Below, one piece after another: positions 26,956 to 36,107 of a stretch of DNA of 64,000 bases. The stretch comes from Massilia violaceinigra. Lineage in GTDB: Bacteria > Pseudomonadota > Gammaproteobacteria > Burkholderiales > Burkholderiaceae_D. The stretch lies in contig NZ_CP024608.1 in assembly GCF_002752675.1 (NCBI RefSeq), positions 5,952,001-6,016,000 on the forward strand. The letters are read 5' to 3'. The position numbers and the translations under genes are program-made. Under the pieces are notes generated by a model. It was not told the origin of the DNA and did no database searches. It saw only the letters and a program-made list of their open reading frames with translations. Position 1 is the first letter of the stretch, and each line of letters opens with the position of its first letter.

Positions 26956-27336
26956 TCAGTCTCTCTCGTTATGCCGCTGCGGCGGCGGTGCCGGCGGGTA
27001 CAGCCGCAGTACGCGGCGGCTCGCGCCGTCCACCAGGACAACTTCGGTTTGCGTCATCTGGGCCACGCGCGCGCCCTTGAACAGACCGCCCAGGCGCACG
27101 GTCTGGCCGTCGATCACGGCCACGTGGCGCCCGCCGGGCGCGATCAGCACCGACTGCAGTTGCGGCAGCGCGTGCGCCACCGGCGCCGCCGGCGCGTCGG
27201 CCGGGCTACCGGCCGGGATGTAGAAACGCGCCGGCGGACGGGTCGGGTCGGCCAGCGGCTGGGCCGTGGCGGCCGCGGCCTGCAGCGCCAGCGCGGCCAC
27301 GCACAGCAGCCGGCGCGGGTTCACAGCGTCATCCAT
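26956..27336 (-). CDS. mshK: MSHA biogenesis protein MshK-like
   Basis: 126 residues. Signal peptide (LLCVAALALQAAAATA) then a short periplasmic domain with DPTRPP and the segment LQSVLIAPGGRHVAVIDGQ, VRLGGLFKGARV, VVLVDGASRRVLRLYP, which is the compact PilP/MshK-like fold between PilO- and secretin-type proteins. The ATG at 27336 overlaps the end of mshJ; a GTG at 27324 in a GTGA overlap is an alternative start and would give a neater signal peptide. Followed nine bases later by mshL. Confidence 0.75.
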   Translation of the reverse strand: MDDAVNPRRLLCVAALALQAAAATAQPLADPTRPPARFYIPAGSPADAPAAPVAHALPQLQSVLIAPGGRHVAVIDGQTVRLGGLFKGARVAQMTQTEVVLVDGASRRVLRLYPPAPPPQRHNERD

Positions 27337-28040
27337 TTCTTGTCCAGGCTCAGCGTGTACAGGGTCAGGCTCAGGCGCGCCTCGGGATAGGTGTCGACCT
27401 CCATCTGGGCCGCGCCCCAGTACAGCTGGAGCGGCATGGCTTCGAGCGCATCCATGTAATTGACCATGTCCAGGTAATTGCCGCGCACCGTCACCTCGAC
27501 CCCGTGCGCGTAGATGGCGCGGCTGGGGATGGCAGGGGACGCCACAGCCGGGGACGCCGTGGCCGGGGCCGCGGGTTCGGCACCGGCCGGGGCCGGGGCG
27601 GCATCGAAGGAACCGTCGAACGATGTCACCGGCAAGCTTTTCAGGCCCACCAGGCGCAGGCGGCCATTCGACTTGAGGATCGATTCGAGCAGCGGCGCGA
27701 TGCGTTCGGGCGCCACCAGGCTGCTGTGCGCCGTGCGCAGCTGGTTCGACAGCGTGGCGCTGGCGTTCCTGATCGCCGCCAGGCGCGCCTTGCTGGCCAG
27801 GTCCGGGTCGGCCGCGTGCGCCTGCACCATGGCGGTGATCTCGGCGTCGATGCCCTGCATATTGTTTTGCTGCTGGCTGATCTGGTTGCGCAAGGTTTTC
27901 TGGCGCGCGAACAGCGGGTCGATCAGCATGGCGAACATGATGAATACGATCACGCCGACCGTGGCGCCGAACACCATGGCGCGCTCGCGCACGCTCATCG
28001 CATCGATTTTCAGTTGCAGCTTGAGCAGGCGCGCTTTCAT
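27321..28040 (-). CDS. mshJ: MSHA biogenesis protein MshJ (PilO-like)
   Basis: 239 residues. A charged cytosolic start, one membrane helix (about 23-42, VFGATVGVIVFIMFAMLI), a coiled-coil (about 45-120) and a ferredoxin-like C-terminal half (VEVTVRGNYLDMVNYMDALE), the architecture of PilO/GspM proteins that link the inner-membrane platform to the secretin. An Ala/Pro insert (about 150-172) lies between the two. Overlaps the preceding gene by four bases. Confidence 0.83.
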   Translation of the reverse strand: MKARLLKLQLKIDAMSVRERAMVFGATVGVIVFIMFAMLIDPLFARQKTLRNQISQQQNNMQGIDAEITAMVQAHAADPDLASKARLAAIRNASATLSNQLRTAHSSLVAPERIAPLLESILKSNGRLRLVGLKSLPVTSFDGSFDAAPAPAGAEPAAPATASPAVASPAIPSRAIYAHGVEVTVRGNYLDMVNYMDALEAMPLQLYWGAAQMEVDTYPEARLSLTLYTLSLDKKWMTL

Positions 28041-28744
28041 TTGGCGACCTCCGGCTTGGGCGTAGCCGCCACCGCCAGTTCGGCGGGCGCAGGGGCCGCG
28101 GCCACGCGTTCAGGAGGCAGATCCTGCAGGGTGAAATCGATATACGGGGCCAGCTGGGATGGGTCGGGCGACTCCTTGCCATCGACCTGCAAACGGGCGC
28201 GGCTGATCTGCAGGCTGGAAAAGCTCTTGCCCCGCATGGCCGGCTCGCGCGTGAGCCGGCTGACGTAGGCCGGCACCAGGTTGGCGTCGAGCGCCCTGCC
28301 CTGCAAGGCGATATGCGAGCCGACGCCGCCGATGCGCACCCCGGTCAGCCACAGGTCGCCGGCGGACTGGCGTGCCAGCGCCTTGAAATAGCGCGAAAAA
28401 CCCTTGCGCGAGTTGGCCATCGTGTCGCTGTTGAGCATCGAGGCGACGGCGTTGAGCGACGCCAGCTCGACTTCGGCGCTGGCGATCTCGTTTTCCAGTT
28501 GCTTGCTTTTCTGGCGCGGAGCGAATTCCGTCATGACCGTGGCCTGGCGCGCCTTCTTCAGTTCGAGCTGCTCGGCGCCGGCCGCCGCTTCCGCTTCGAG
28601 CGTGCGCACGCTGTGGCGGCCCATCATCACCAGCGCCAGCGCGCCGGCCATCAGCACGCCGAGCGCGATCAGCATGGCGCCGGACGTGAAGATCTTCTTC
28701 TGCGTGAGAAATTCGGGGTTGAAGAGATTGATCTGCTGGCTCAA
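28037..28744 (-). CDS. MSHA biogenesis protein, PilN-like half of MshI
   Basis: 235 residues. The first residues (SQQINLFNPEF) are the PilN cytosolic peptide that docks on the PilM-like partner; a membrane helix follows (about 20-42), then a coiled coil and a periplasmic domain with FSSLQISRARL. The frame opens from TTG in a TTGA overlap with the preceding stop; no ATG or GTG is available before the conserved peptide, so TTG is taken as the start. This is the second MshI-type gene (mshI2) of MSHA operons that split the function into PilM-like and PilN-like proteins. Confidence 0.8.
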   Translation of the reverse strand: MSQQINLFNPEFLTQKKIFTSGAMLIALGVLMAGALALVMMGRHSVRTLEAEAAAGAEQLELKKARQATVMTEFAPRQKSKQLENEIASAEVELASLNAVASMLNSDTMANSRKGFSRYFKALARQSAGDLWLTGVRIGGVGSHIALQGRALDANLVPAYVSRLTREPAMRGKSFSSLQISRARLQVDGKESPDPSQLAPYIDFTLQDLPPERVAAAPAPAELAVAATPKPEVAK

Positions 28745-29682
28745 GAGGCGGCCTCCTCTTGCCGCAACGCCGCGCCCAGGGTCAGGAAGAAGCGCTGCTG
28801 CTGGGCAAGCGCAGCCAATTCCGGCACGCTCCCCAGGTCCAGCACCGTGGCCAGGTCGAGCGATTCGACCTTGGTGTACAGATTGCTGGACAGGTATTCG
28901 TCGAGGCCGCTCGCGCCGGTCGGCGCCAGCACCAGTTTCGAGACATTGATGAAGTTGTATTGACGGTCGAAATGGTCGAGCGAGCGTTGCAGTTCGAGGG
29001 TGATCTTGTCGTAGCACACGTGCTTGCGGTCGTGATCGCTGTCGAGCAATTGTTCGAGCGTCACATCGATGCGGCGCGCCAGGTACAGCTCGCCGTTATA
29101 GGTCACGGTCAGCAAGCCGCCTTCGTTACTGAACGAGAGCATGGCCACGCCGCGCCCTTCCGGTTCGACCAGGGCCGAGATATTCCGTTGCGCCATTTCC
29201 GGAATGTCGATCACGGCCAGCGGCACGCCGGCATCGACAAAACGGTTCTGGCGCGTTTCGATCAGGCTGTTGCGCGCGGCCACGGCGAACAGCGACTGGC
29301 TGCGGCCCTGGGCTTTATCGGTGGGAATGTCGAGCACGTCGATGCTGGCCTGGTCGGCGGGAAAGTCGAGCATGTCCTTCAGGCGCCAGCGCACGGCGGT
29401 GCGCAGCTCGTCGGCCGGCACGTTGGGCGACTCCACCGACAGCAACTGGTATTCGCCGGCGCCGAGAATGGTCGTGCAGCGGAAACTGCCCGCGTGCAAG
29501 TCCTTGCCCGTCTTTTCCAGCATGTCCGGGCCGGTGCTCTTTTCGGCGGGATGGAACGAGGCCAAGGTCACGCGCGGCATGCCCTCGGCCTGGCGCTTGA
29601 CGCGGGCGGCAAACACGCCCTCGCCATGCAGGGCGATTGCCAGCAAGCCATCCTTCTTCTTTGATCTCGAGAAAAATCCCAT
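28741..29682 (-). CDS. mshI: MSHA biogenesis protein MshI (PilM-like cytosolic actin-fold protein)
   Basis: 313 residues from the ATG at 29682 (GFFSRSKKK), the usual N-terminus; a frame further upstream adds 23 residues without family similarity. Segments such as ELRTAVRWRLKDMLDFP, VFAVAARN-like (SLFAVAARNSL), DIPEMAQRN and a hydrophobic strand around VAMLSFSNEGGLLTVTYNG fit the actin-like fold of PilM/MshI. It forms the cytosolic ring beneath the platform. It precedes the PilN-like gene with a TTGA overlap and lies 164 bases after mshQ. Confidence 0.82.
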   Translation of the reverse strand: MGFFSRSKKKDGLLAIALHGEGVFAARVKRQAEGMPRVTLASFHPAEKSTGPDMLEKTGKDLHAGSFRCTTILGAGEYQLLSVESPNVPADELRTAVRWRLKDMLDFPADQASIDVLDIPTDKAQGRSQSLFAVAARNSLIETRQNRFVDAGVPLAVIDIPEMAQRNISALVEPEGRGVAMLSFSNEGGLLTVTYNGELYLARRIDVTLEQLLDSDHDRKHVCYDKITLELQRSLDHFDRQYNFINVSKLVLAPTGASGLDEYLSSNLYTKVESLDLATVLDLGSVPELAALAQQQRFFLTLGAALRQEEAAS

Positions 29683-29733
29683 GCCCGCAATCCATATCAA
29701 TACCATGCGCGAAGTCCGCACGGTAGCGTCTTG

Positions 29734-29739
29734 ATTATA
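29734..29739 (-). promoter_or_regulatory. Candidate -10 box for the mshI-N half of the operon
   Basis: A perfect TATAAT on the - strand, about 50 bases before the mshI start, in the only long gap (163 bases) inside the pilus operon. The -35 position holds only weak matches (GTTAAA). It could give mshI-mshN a transcript independent of the pilin genes. Confidence 0.35.
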
Positions 29740-29845
29740 TTCAAGTTTCACCGCGATTTAACACGAAATTTGCGATCAGCAACTAAAACCGTCTTATTTC
29801 CACCGCATAGGCATAGCAGGATGGAATGTTCTTTACGCGCCCCCA

Positions 29846-32800
29846 TCAGAAAACCTCGCGGATGTAGATCAGCGGGGTCGGTTTGTACACGCCGAAGGTC
29901 AGTTTGCCGGCCACGGGCGGCAGCCAGACGGGCTGGCCGACGCTCACGTTCACGCTGCCGGTCTTGTTGGTCGGGGCGAACTTGAACTTCACCAGGCCGT
30001 TGACCATCGACGAGCTCGCAAGCGTGGTCTTGGGATCGGGAAATGGCGTAGCCGCATTGCACGCGGCCATGCTTTTCAGGCACTGCGAATAGCTCAGCAG
30101 CAGCTGGGCGGCGGTGACGCTGTGCGGGAACGTCACCACCCCCGACGCGGGCACCGGCGTCGCGACGATGCTGATGCTATCGGTACGGCTGTCGGCCCAG
30201 CGGCCGTCGGTGGCGCTGGTACCTGTCCAGTACTGGGCGCGCATGACCACCGGCAACGCCAGCAGTTCCGAACCGAAAGCGTTTTCGATCAGCAGGCGCC
30301 CGCGCACGATCTTGGTGGCGCCCTCCACCGACAGGCCGGAACGGCCCGAGGTCACCAGGTCGGCGTCGCTGGCGCGCAGGTAAATATCGACCGGCGCCAT
30401 GCTGGCGGCGGCGAAATCGAAGCTGGGCCAGGCGGTGCCGCTGCCCTGCACGAAGACGGCGGCGGCGTTGGCGATCAGGCTCGGGGTGAGCGTGCCCGAA
30501 GGCGACTGGGTCAGCCCGCCCAGGGCGGTGTACGGCAATAGCTTGGGCGCCTTCACGAACTTGCCCTGATAAAACCTGGTAATTTCGCCGGCGGCGTTGT
30601 AGGCCGTTACGATGGTCTCGATCGGCTGCTTCGAGTAATGCAGGCCGATATTCTGGCAATTGAGCGGATGCGGCGCGGCGCAGGTGATCGCAATCGGCAC
30701 GGTGGTACGGAAATGGTCCGGATAAAAACGGCCCAGCGCCACGCCGTCGCTGGCGACATCCTCGACACCGAGATAGTTACTGCTTTTCATGTGCACATTC
30801 ACGTTGACGATGCCGACCTCGGCAAACGTGAAATTGCTGCCCGTGGCCGCGCCCGCGCTGAAGGTGCCGAAACTGCCTTCCACCTTGCGCACCGGGTCGC
30901 CCGGGCCGGTCTGCATCTCGGCGAACGGCAAGGTTTCCGAATTGGGGTCGCCGGGAATGGCGTAATTGGTGGAATCGATGGTCGCCGTGGTGAGCAGCTC
31001 CACTTCTTGCGGCGTCGTTTCCTTGCCAAAATTGGGAGTCGGGGTGCTGTCGGCCGCTTGCGCCACGACATTGAGCGTGAATCCGGCGCCGGCCTTCCAG
31101 AAGCGGCCGATGTCGGCCGTCATATCGTCGGCGGCCACCGTACCGGCGGGATTGCTCAGCGGCGTACTCAGGGCAAATTTATACGGCCGCACCACGAACT
31201 GCCCGCTGGTGCTGGTCAGGGCCAGGGCGGTAGCCGTTTCCGACAGTAATAATTCGATCATCCCGACGTCGCCATACACAAACTGCATCAGCGTGCTGCT
31301 GGGCGAGCCGGTCGCGAACGCCATGGCGATCGATTGCCACTGGGTCGCGCTTTGCAAGGCCGTGCTGGAAATGCACGATTTCAGCGCCACGCCCTTCAGC
31401 CTGGCAACCCCGCCGGCGCTGGTGGTGGGATTAACGCAGCGAAACGAGAATTGCAGGGTCGGCGTGGTCGACGGCGGCACGGCCGGTTTGAAGGCGCTAT
31501 CCACAAACGTCACGTACACGGGCGACTGCACGCCCGCCTGCAAGGTCGGGACGCTGAGCAGATTGCATTTGCCGGGCGTGCCGAAGGCAACCCCGACTTC
31601 GCACGGATTGTCGGTGAACACATAGCGCGCGCTGCTGAAGGTGATCGTATTGCTGGCGCTGTTATTGCCCATGTCATTATCGAACTGCAAGCCGCTGGCG
31701 GTCGCGCTGCTGGTCATGCTGTTCGGCGCCGTCAGGCCGATCCGGGCCGTGATCGACAGCGCCGGTGCCGCCTCGCCCACCTCCAGTGCTTCGGCGCTGG
31801 TACAGGTCACCACCTGGCCGCTGGCGCCGCAGCTCCAGCCGGTGCCGGACGAGGACAGGTAGGTCAGGCCATTGGCCAGGGTATGCTTCACCGTGATCGG
31901 CCCGGCGTCCGGCAAGGGGCCCTGGTTGGTGACGGTATGCACCAGGTTGACATTGTTGCCGCGCGCCGGCGTGCCCGTCAGGGCGATCGCCAGCGACAGG
32001 TCGGCCACGTCGACGTTCGGCACCGAGACGATTTCCGCGTTCAGCAAGACCATGTCCTGGCCGGATTCGTACAGCATGGTGGCGGTGGTCTGGCCGGCAA
32101 ACAGCTTGGGGCTGGCCAGCAGATAGGAATCGAAGTCGATCCCGTACGACGCGTTGTCGACCGTGCCGCCGATATTGCTGGTGGAATTGAACTGGTTGCC
32201 GGTCGGATTGGCGCCATCGACCATCTCGGCGCCGTTGAACTTGAGGTTCTCGCTGCCGCCGGAGAGCGAGCTGTCGCCTTCCCAGGTCACGTGGGCGATG
32301 CGGCCGGTGGCGCTGCCCAGCGGCGTCGGCGTCCTGAAATTGCTCAGGTTCAGGCTCACCTTGATATTGTCGGTGCCGAAGGTGCGGATGTACTGGAAAC
32401 CCTCGTACAGGTTGAGGACGCGAAATGCTTCGTTCGGATCCGAGTAGATCGCCACCAGCGAAAAGCCGCCCACCACGCCTTCCACCCCGCAGTACGGGGT
32501 ACCGTTGGTGATCGTCAGGTTGGAAAATGCGTAGTCGGCATTGCGCTTGGCCGTCACTTGCGCCGTCACGTCGACCGCGCCGGAAAAATAATTGTAGCCG
32601 ATGGTCGCGGTGGTGAAGCGGCGGTTGGCCGGCGCGCTCAGCGCCACGCCATCCATGCTCACGCCGTAGTCGGGCGTGCTGCTCGACCCGGCCCAGTACA
32701 GGTGCGCGCTGACGATCTTGGCGGTGGCGGGAATGCCGGTCAGCTTGGCGACCAGCGCATTGTTGGTGATGTTGCAAGGAGCGCTGCCGTTGGCGCCCGT

Positions 32801-32962
32801 GCGCATGGTCTTTTGCGTGCCGGTGAAGTTCAGCCGTCCGGCATAACTCTTGAACAGGGCGATCGGCGTGTCGGCCCGGGCCGGCAGGCTGGCCAGCAGC
32901 AGGCCGGCGCTGCACCCCGTGGCCAGCGCGGCGCGCCAGAACCTGTCGATGCGCTGCGTCAT
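29846..32962 (-). CDS. mshQ: MSHA biogenesis protein MshQ (large surface/tip protein, DUF6701-like)
   Basis: 1038 residues. Signal peptide ending PARA. The N-terminal half contains beta-sandwich and DUF11-like repeat material (VNLVHTVTNQGPLPDAGPI), and the C-terminal half carries the DUF6701 signature (RFYPDHFR, ICAAPHP-type cysteines, GQPVWLPPVAGKL, FGVYKPTP, YIREVF) that defines MshQ. Many cysteines are spread in pairs, suiting an exported protein. In Vibrio and Shewanella operons MshQ is the last of the pilin cluster and is thought to sit on or near the pilus tip. Four-base overlap with mshP. Confidence 0.88.
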   Translation of the reverse strand: MTQRIDRFWRAALATGCSAGLLLASLPARADTPIALFKSYAGRLNFTGTQKTMRTGANGSAPCNITNNALVAKLTGIPATAKIVSAHLYWAGSSSTPDYGVSMDGVALSAPANRRFTTATIGYNYFSGAVDVTAQVTAKRNADYAFSNLTITNGTPYCGVEGVVGGFSLVAIYSDPNEAFRVLNLYEGFQYIRTFGTDNIKVSLNLSNFRTPTPLGSATGRIAHVTWEGDSSLSGGSENLKFNGAEMVDGANPTGNQFNSTSNIGGTVDNASYGIDFDSYLLASPKLFAGQTTATMLYESGQDMVLLNAEIVSVPNVDVADLSLAIALTGTPARGNNVNLVHTVTNQGPLPDAGPITVKHTLANGLTYLSSSGTGWSCGASGQVVTCTSAEALEVGEAAPALSITARIGLTAPNSMTSSATASGLQFDNDMGNNSASNTITFSSARYVFTDNPCEVGVAFGTPGKCNLLSVPTLQAGVQSPVYVTFVDSAFKPAVPPSTTPTLQFSFRCVNPTTSAGGVARLKGVALKSCISSTALQSATQWQSIAMAFATGSPSSTLMQFVYGDVGMIELLLSETATALALTSTSGQFVVRPYKFALSTPLSNPAGTVAADDMTADIGRFWKAGAGFTLNVVAQAADSTPTPNFGKETTPQEVELLTTATIDSTNYAIPGDPNSETLPFAEMQTGPGDPVRKVEGSFGTFSAGAATGSNFTFAEVGIVNVNVHMKSSNYLGVEDVASDGVALGRFYPDHFRTTVPIAITCAAPHPLNCQNIGLHYSKQPIETIVTAYNAAGEITRFYQGKFVKAPKLLPYTALGGLTQSPSGTLTPSLIANAAAVFVQGSGTAWPSFDFAAASMAPVDIYLRASDADLVTSGRSGLSVEGATKIVRGRLLIENAFGSELLALPVVMRAQYWTGTSATDGRWADSRTDSISIVATPVPASGVVTFPHSVTAAQLLLSYSQCLKSMAACNAATPFPDPKTTLASSSMVNGLVKFKFAPTNKTGSVNVSVGQPVWLPPVAGKLTFGVYKPTPLIYIREVF

Positions 32963-33405
32963 GGCTGCCCCGGCTCGCTGAATTCGACATGCACCACGCG
33001 CTGCACATAGTCGATGTTATTGGTCGGACTCGGGCAAGCGCCCGTGCCCGGCGTGTTGCAGGCGGTGCTGCGGACCGTGTAGCGCTGCAGCTTGCTGACC
33101 GTGTCGAGCGTGCGCGTGCAGATCACCGTGACCTTCATGCGCGCCAGGGTACTGTCGGCCGGCATGGGAAAGGTGCTGGTGGCGCAGGCGCCATTGGCGC
33201 GCGTGACCTGGTACACGCCCCATTCGGCACCGGCGCGCGCCGACAAATAGGCGCGCGTGCCCTGCAAGTCGAGCGCCGAACTGGTTTGGGCGCTGGTGGC
33301 CAGGGTCACCATCGCCACCGCCAGCCCGGCCAGCACCACCAGCAGGAAAATGGCGGTGACCAGGCTCACGCCGCGCATGCGCTCCAGGTTCGGGAAGCGT
33401 TTCAT
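32959..33405 (-). CDS. mshP: MSHA biogenesis protein MshP
   Basis: 148 residues. The N-terminus MRGVSLVTAIFLLVVLAGLAV resembles a prepilin helix but lacks the glutamate at position +5 (Thr instead), as in MshP and PilX-type proteins. Three of its cysteines lie in the C-terminal half. Overlaps both mshO and mshQ by four bases. Confidence 0.83.
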   Translation of the reverse strand: MKRFPNLERMRGVSLVTAIFLLVVLAGLAVAMVTLATSAQTSSALDLQGTRAYLSARAGAEWGVYQVTRANGACATSTFPMPADSTLARMKVTVICTRTLDTVSKLQRYTVRSTACNTPGTGACPSPTNNIDYVQRVVHVEFSEPGQP

Positions 33406-34253
33406 GGGTTGTTATCCACGTGAACCTGCTGGATCAGGCGGATCGGGCCGTCGCTGCCATTGGGCCGGTGCAGGGTGAGGGTCAGGCGCACCAGCGCCGA
33501 GCGCGTGTTGCCGACCAAGAAATAATTGAATTCGCAGGATGCCACATTGGTCGCCAGGATCGCCGGCGCGGCGCTCGGCACCGCTTCCTGCACCGCCTTG
33601 AAGCCGTAGTTGGCGTGGCGGTACAGCATGCCGTTGGCGCAGCTGTAGGTGACCGGCTGCCCGGTGACCTGGAAGCGGTGCAGCGGATGGGCCATGGGCG
33701 GGTTTTGCGCCGCGAACGGATTGGCCGCCAGCGTGACCAGCTTGGTGGCGGCGTCCACCGCCGTCACCTGGGCGCGGTTGGTCGGCACCGCCGCGTAGAC
33801 ATTGGCCAGATCGCCTTCGATCGCCATGTTGTTGACCACCACCGTGTCGCCCGCCACGATCTGCTGGGTCCCGCCCTGCAAGGGGCCGACCACGCGGAAG
33901 TTGACGTCGCTGGCGACGGCGAAGTTCAGGTGCTCGCCGGACTCGATATCCTCGGCGGCGAGGTAGCGCCCGCCCGTCTTGGTGGGCACGAATTCGATCG
34001 AGGTGCCCGAAGCGCTCGAGGGCCCCGTCACGCGCACCGTGTTCGGCAGCGCCAGGCGGATTTCGCGCACCATGCGCCGCACGGCCGTATCGGCCACGTC
34101 GGTCAGCTCGGCGCGGCCGGCGCTGTCGACATAATTTTGCACGGGCAGGCGCAGGAAGGTCGCGACGATGCCGCCCAAAATGCCGGTGATGACGATCACG
34201 ACGATCGCCTCGACCAGGGTAAAGCCCGCTTGATGTGAACGTGGCGGCATCAT
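33402..34253 (-). CDS. mshO: Minor pilin MshO
   Basis: 283 residues from the ATG in an ATGA overlap with mshD; a second ATG follows directly. Prepilin cleavage site HQAG/FTLVEAIVVIVITGILGG with Glu+5. The globular domain contains a cysteine pair (YSCANG, VASCEFNYF). MshO is the PilW/GspJ-like minor pilin that primes pilus assembly. Confidence 0.87.
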   Translation of the reverse strand: MMPPRSHQAGFTLVEAIVVIVITGILGGIVATFLRLPVQNYVDSAGRAELTDVADTAVRRMVREIRLALPNTVRVTGPSSASGTSIEFVPTKTGGRYLAAEDIESGEHLNFAVASDVNFRVVGPLQGGTQQIVAGDTVVVNNMAIEGDLANVYAAVPTNRAQVTAVDAATKLVTLAANPFAAQNPPMAHPLHRFQVTGQPVTYSCANGMLYRHANYGFKAVQEAVPSAAPAILATNVASCEFNYFLVGNTRSALVRLTLTLHRPNGSDGPIRLIQQVHVDNNP

Positions 34254-34864
34254 GGCGGCGAATTCGGTGCGTAGCGAGTGCGGTAGCCGTCCAGCACCAC
34301 CGTTTCGACATTGTTGTACGACACCGCCACCCGGATCCACAAGGCTTCCGATGGCGGCAGGCCGGCTCCCGCCGGGCCCAGCAGGCTGGTGGGGGTCACG
34401 GTCAGCCTGGCGGTGTAGCCCGGCAAGGGGATTTCCATTCCCGCCGCGTCGCTCAGCTTGCCAGAGGTGAGGAACGCTTCGGTGGCGCTGCCATAGGCCG
34501 CCACGTAATCGTTGACGTTGTCGAACGGACGCGTGCCGCCGGCTTCGTTGCCGACGTTCTCGACCAGGGTGGCGCAGCCGGCCGCGCCGATCGCCGCGCT
34601 GGTTGCCGAGTCGACCTGCTCGTCGGTGGCGTCGCAAAAGGTGAAGCGGGCCAGCTGGACTTCTTCCATCAAGCCTTCGGCCAGCATCAGCGCCTGCTTG
34701 CGCACCAGCGGGTCGGCGCTGACCCGGGTGGTCAGGTTCATGGCGTTGAGGATGCCGGCCAGGCCGACCCCGATGATCACCATGAAGATGATCAGCTCGA
34801 CAAAACTGATGCCGCGCTGGTAAGCGAGGGTGCGCGGGCGGATGGCGGTGCGCTCAGTGCACAT
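34250..34864 (-). CDS. mshD: Minor pilin MshD
   Basis: 204 residues. Prepilin-type leader with the variant site QRG/ISFVELIIFMVIIGVGLAGI, Glu+5 retained, followed by the segment MNLTTRVSADPLVRKQALMLAEG, typical of MshD and PilV-type minor pilins. One cysteine pair (FCDATD, AGCATL). Overlaps mshC and mshO. Confidence 0.86.
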   Translation of the reverse strand: MCTERTAIRPRTLAYQRGISFVELIIFMVIIGVGLAGILNAMNLTTRVSADPLVRKQALMLAEGLMEEVQLARFTFCDATDEQVDSATSAAIGAAGCATLVENVGNEAGGTRPFDNVNDYVAAYGSATEAFLTSGKLSDAAGMEIPLPGYTARLTVTPTSLLGPAGAGLPPSEALWIRVAVSYNNVETVVLDGYRTRYAPNSPP

Positions 34865-35408
34865 GGCCGGTATCGGCTTCCACCACCAGGGCGACGCTGC
34901 TGGCGCCGGACTTGACGGTCATGGTCAACGTGGCAAACGCCGCCGCGCCCACGCTGGCGGGACGGCCCAGCGCATCGTAGGAAAAGAAAGCGGTGGCGGG
35001 GCTGGTCGCATAGGTCACGCCGGGCGGATTGCCTTCGCAGGCCCAGCTGGTCGAATTGGTGCAGCGCGCCAGCGTATTGGTGCTGGCGGTATTGTTGGCG
35101 GAGGGAGACATCACGCGCTGGTCGGCGGGACAGCTGCCGTCGGCCACGTACACGAAGCACAGGGCCACGCTGTTGCCGTCGAGGCGCACGAACACGGGAC
35201 GGTTCTGGGCGACCGCCACTTTCTGGCCAAAACGGATCAGGGAGCGGGCTTGTTCGGTGAAGGCGGCCGCGTCATACACGGCGCGATCGAAATAGCGGGT
35301 GGCCGCGGCGGCGGCCAGGACGCCGACGATCACCATGACGGTGATCAGCTCGACCAGCGTGAAACCCTGCTGGAGGTGCTTGCCGTGGCGCCGGAGGATG
35401 CTACTCAT
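34854..35408 (-). CDS. mshC: Minor pilin MshC (FimT/GspH-like)
   Basis: 184 residues from the ATG at 35408 (MSSILRRHGK). Prepilin site LQQG/FTLVELITVMVIVGVLAAAA. The following ARSLIRFGQKVAVAQNRPVFV is characteristic of GspH/FimT-type minor pilins. Four cysteines. A frame extending 28 codons upstream runs through the intercistronic stem-loop and is not taken as the start. Confidence 0.86.
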   Translation of the reverse strand: MSSILRRHGKHLQQGFTLVELITVMVIVGVLAAAAATRYFDRAVYDAAAFTEQARSLIRFGQKVAVAQNRPVFVRLDGNSVALCFVYVADGSCPADQRVMSPSANNTASTNTLARCTNSTSWACEGNPPGVTYATSPATAFFSYDALGRPASVGAAAFATLTMTVKSGASSVALVVEADTGHVH

Positions 35409-35426
35409 GGAGAAGTTGTCGGCAGG

Positions 35427-35481
35427 ACTGGCGCACTGGACAGCGGCCTTGGCCGCGATGCCCGTCGTTCCGTGCGCCAGT
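35427..35481 (-). terminator. Stem-loop between mshA and mshC
   Basis: ACTGGCGCAC (35427-35436) pairs with GTGCGCCAGT (35472-35481), and a nested perfect palindrome GCGGCC-TT-GGCCGC sits inside (35443-35456). No T run follows. Position after the major pilin suggests partial termination or protection of the mshA mRNA 3' end. Confidence 0.5.
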
Positions 35482-35502
35482 GGGCCAGTCACTCGGTACG
35501 GC

Positions 35503-36027
35503 TTAGCAGGACGTGGCTTTGACAGTGATCACCGGCGGGGTCGCATCGGTGGCCGGGGCCACTGCCGCGACGGCTGGCTTGTAGTGCACGTAGCAGTTCA
35601 AGCCCTTGACGGTGCCCGACACGCTCAGCGGCACGATGGCGACTTCGCCGGCGACGGTGGTCGGCGTATTGGCCGAGCTTTGCGCGGTGGTGATCAGCTG
35701 GTAGTCGGTGTCTTTCAGGCCGGCTGCTTCGAGCAGGGCGGCATTACCGGCAGGGTAACCGTTGGTAACCGTCACCGAAGTGCCTTCGAGCGACACGGCC
35801 GCGGTTGGGGCGATCAGGTACTTGCCGTGCACCATGGCCGAGACGGCTTCCAGCGAACCCTTGCCTGCCTTCATGGTGGCAGCGCGCGCGTCACCGCCGA
35901 GGTCGGCGAATTTTGGCAGCGCGGTGGCGGCGAGGATACCGAGAATGACGATCACAACGATCAGTTCGATCAGGGTGAAGCCAGCTTGAGCAGTGCGAAT
36001 GAACTTACCGTGGGATTGCATTTTCAT
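35503..36027 (-). CDS. mshA: Major pilin MshA
   Basis: 174 residues from the ATG at 36027, which has GGAG seven bases upstream; an in-frame ATG four codons earlier overlaps that site. Prepilin leader MKMQSHGKFIRTAQAG cleaved before FTLIELIVVIVILGILAATA, followed by the MSHA-type ALPKFADLGGDAR and EAVSAMVHGKYL. A C-terminal cysteine pair (LNCYVHY, KATSC) closes the usual disulfide loop. About 80 bases of untranslated sequence precede the gene, the longest gap in the pilin cluster, which fits separate high expression. Confidence 0.92.
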   Translation of the reverse strand: MKMQSHGKFIRTAQAGFTLIELIVVIVILGILAATALPKFADLGGDARAATMKAGKGSLEAVSAMVHGKYLIAPTAAVSLEGTSVTVTNGYPAGNAALLEAAGLKDTDYQLITTAQSSANTPTTVAGEVAIVPLSVSGTVKGLNCYVHYKPAVAAVAPATDATPPVITVKATSC

Positions 36028-36107
36028 GTGGATCTCCAAATTCGATTTAAGCAGTGAAATATGAGGTGCGTAACAGAAACACGACTACCGTATTCTTTAA
36101 CGGCGGT

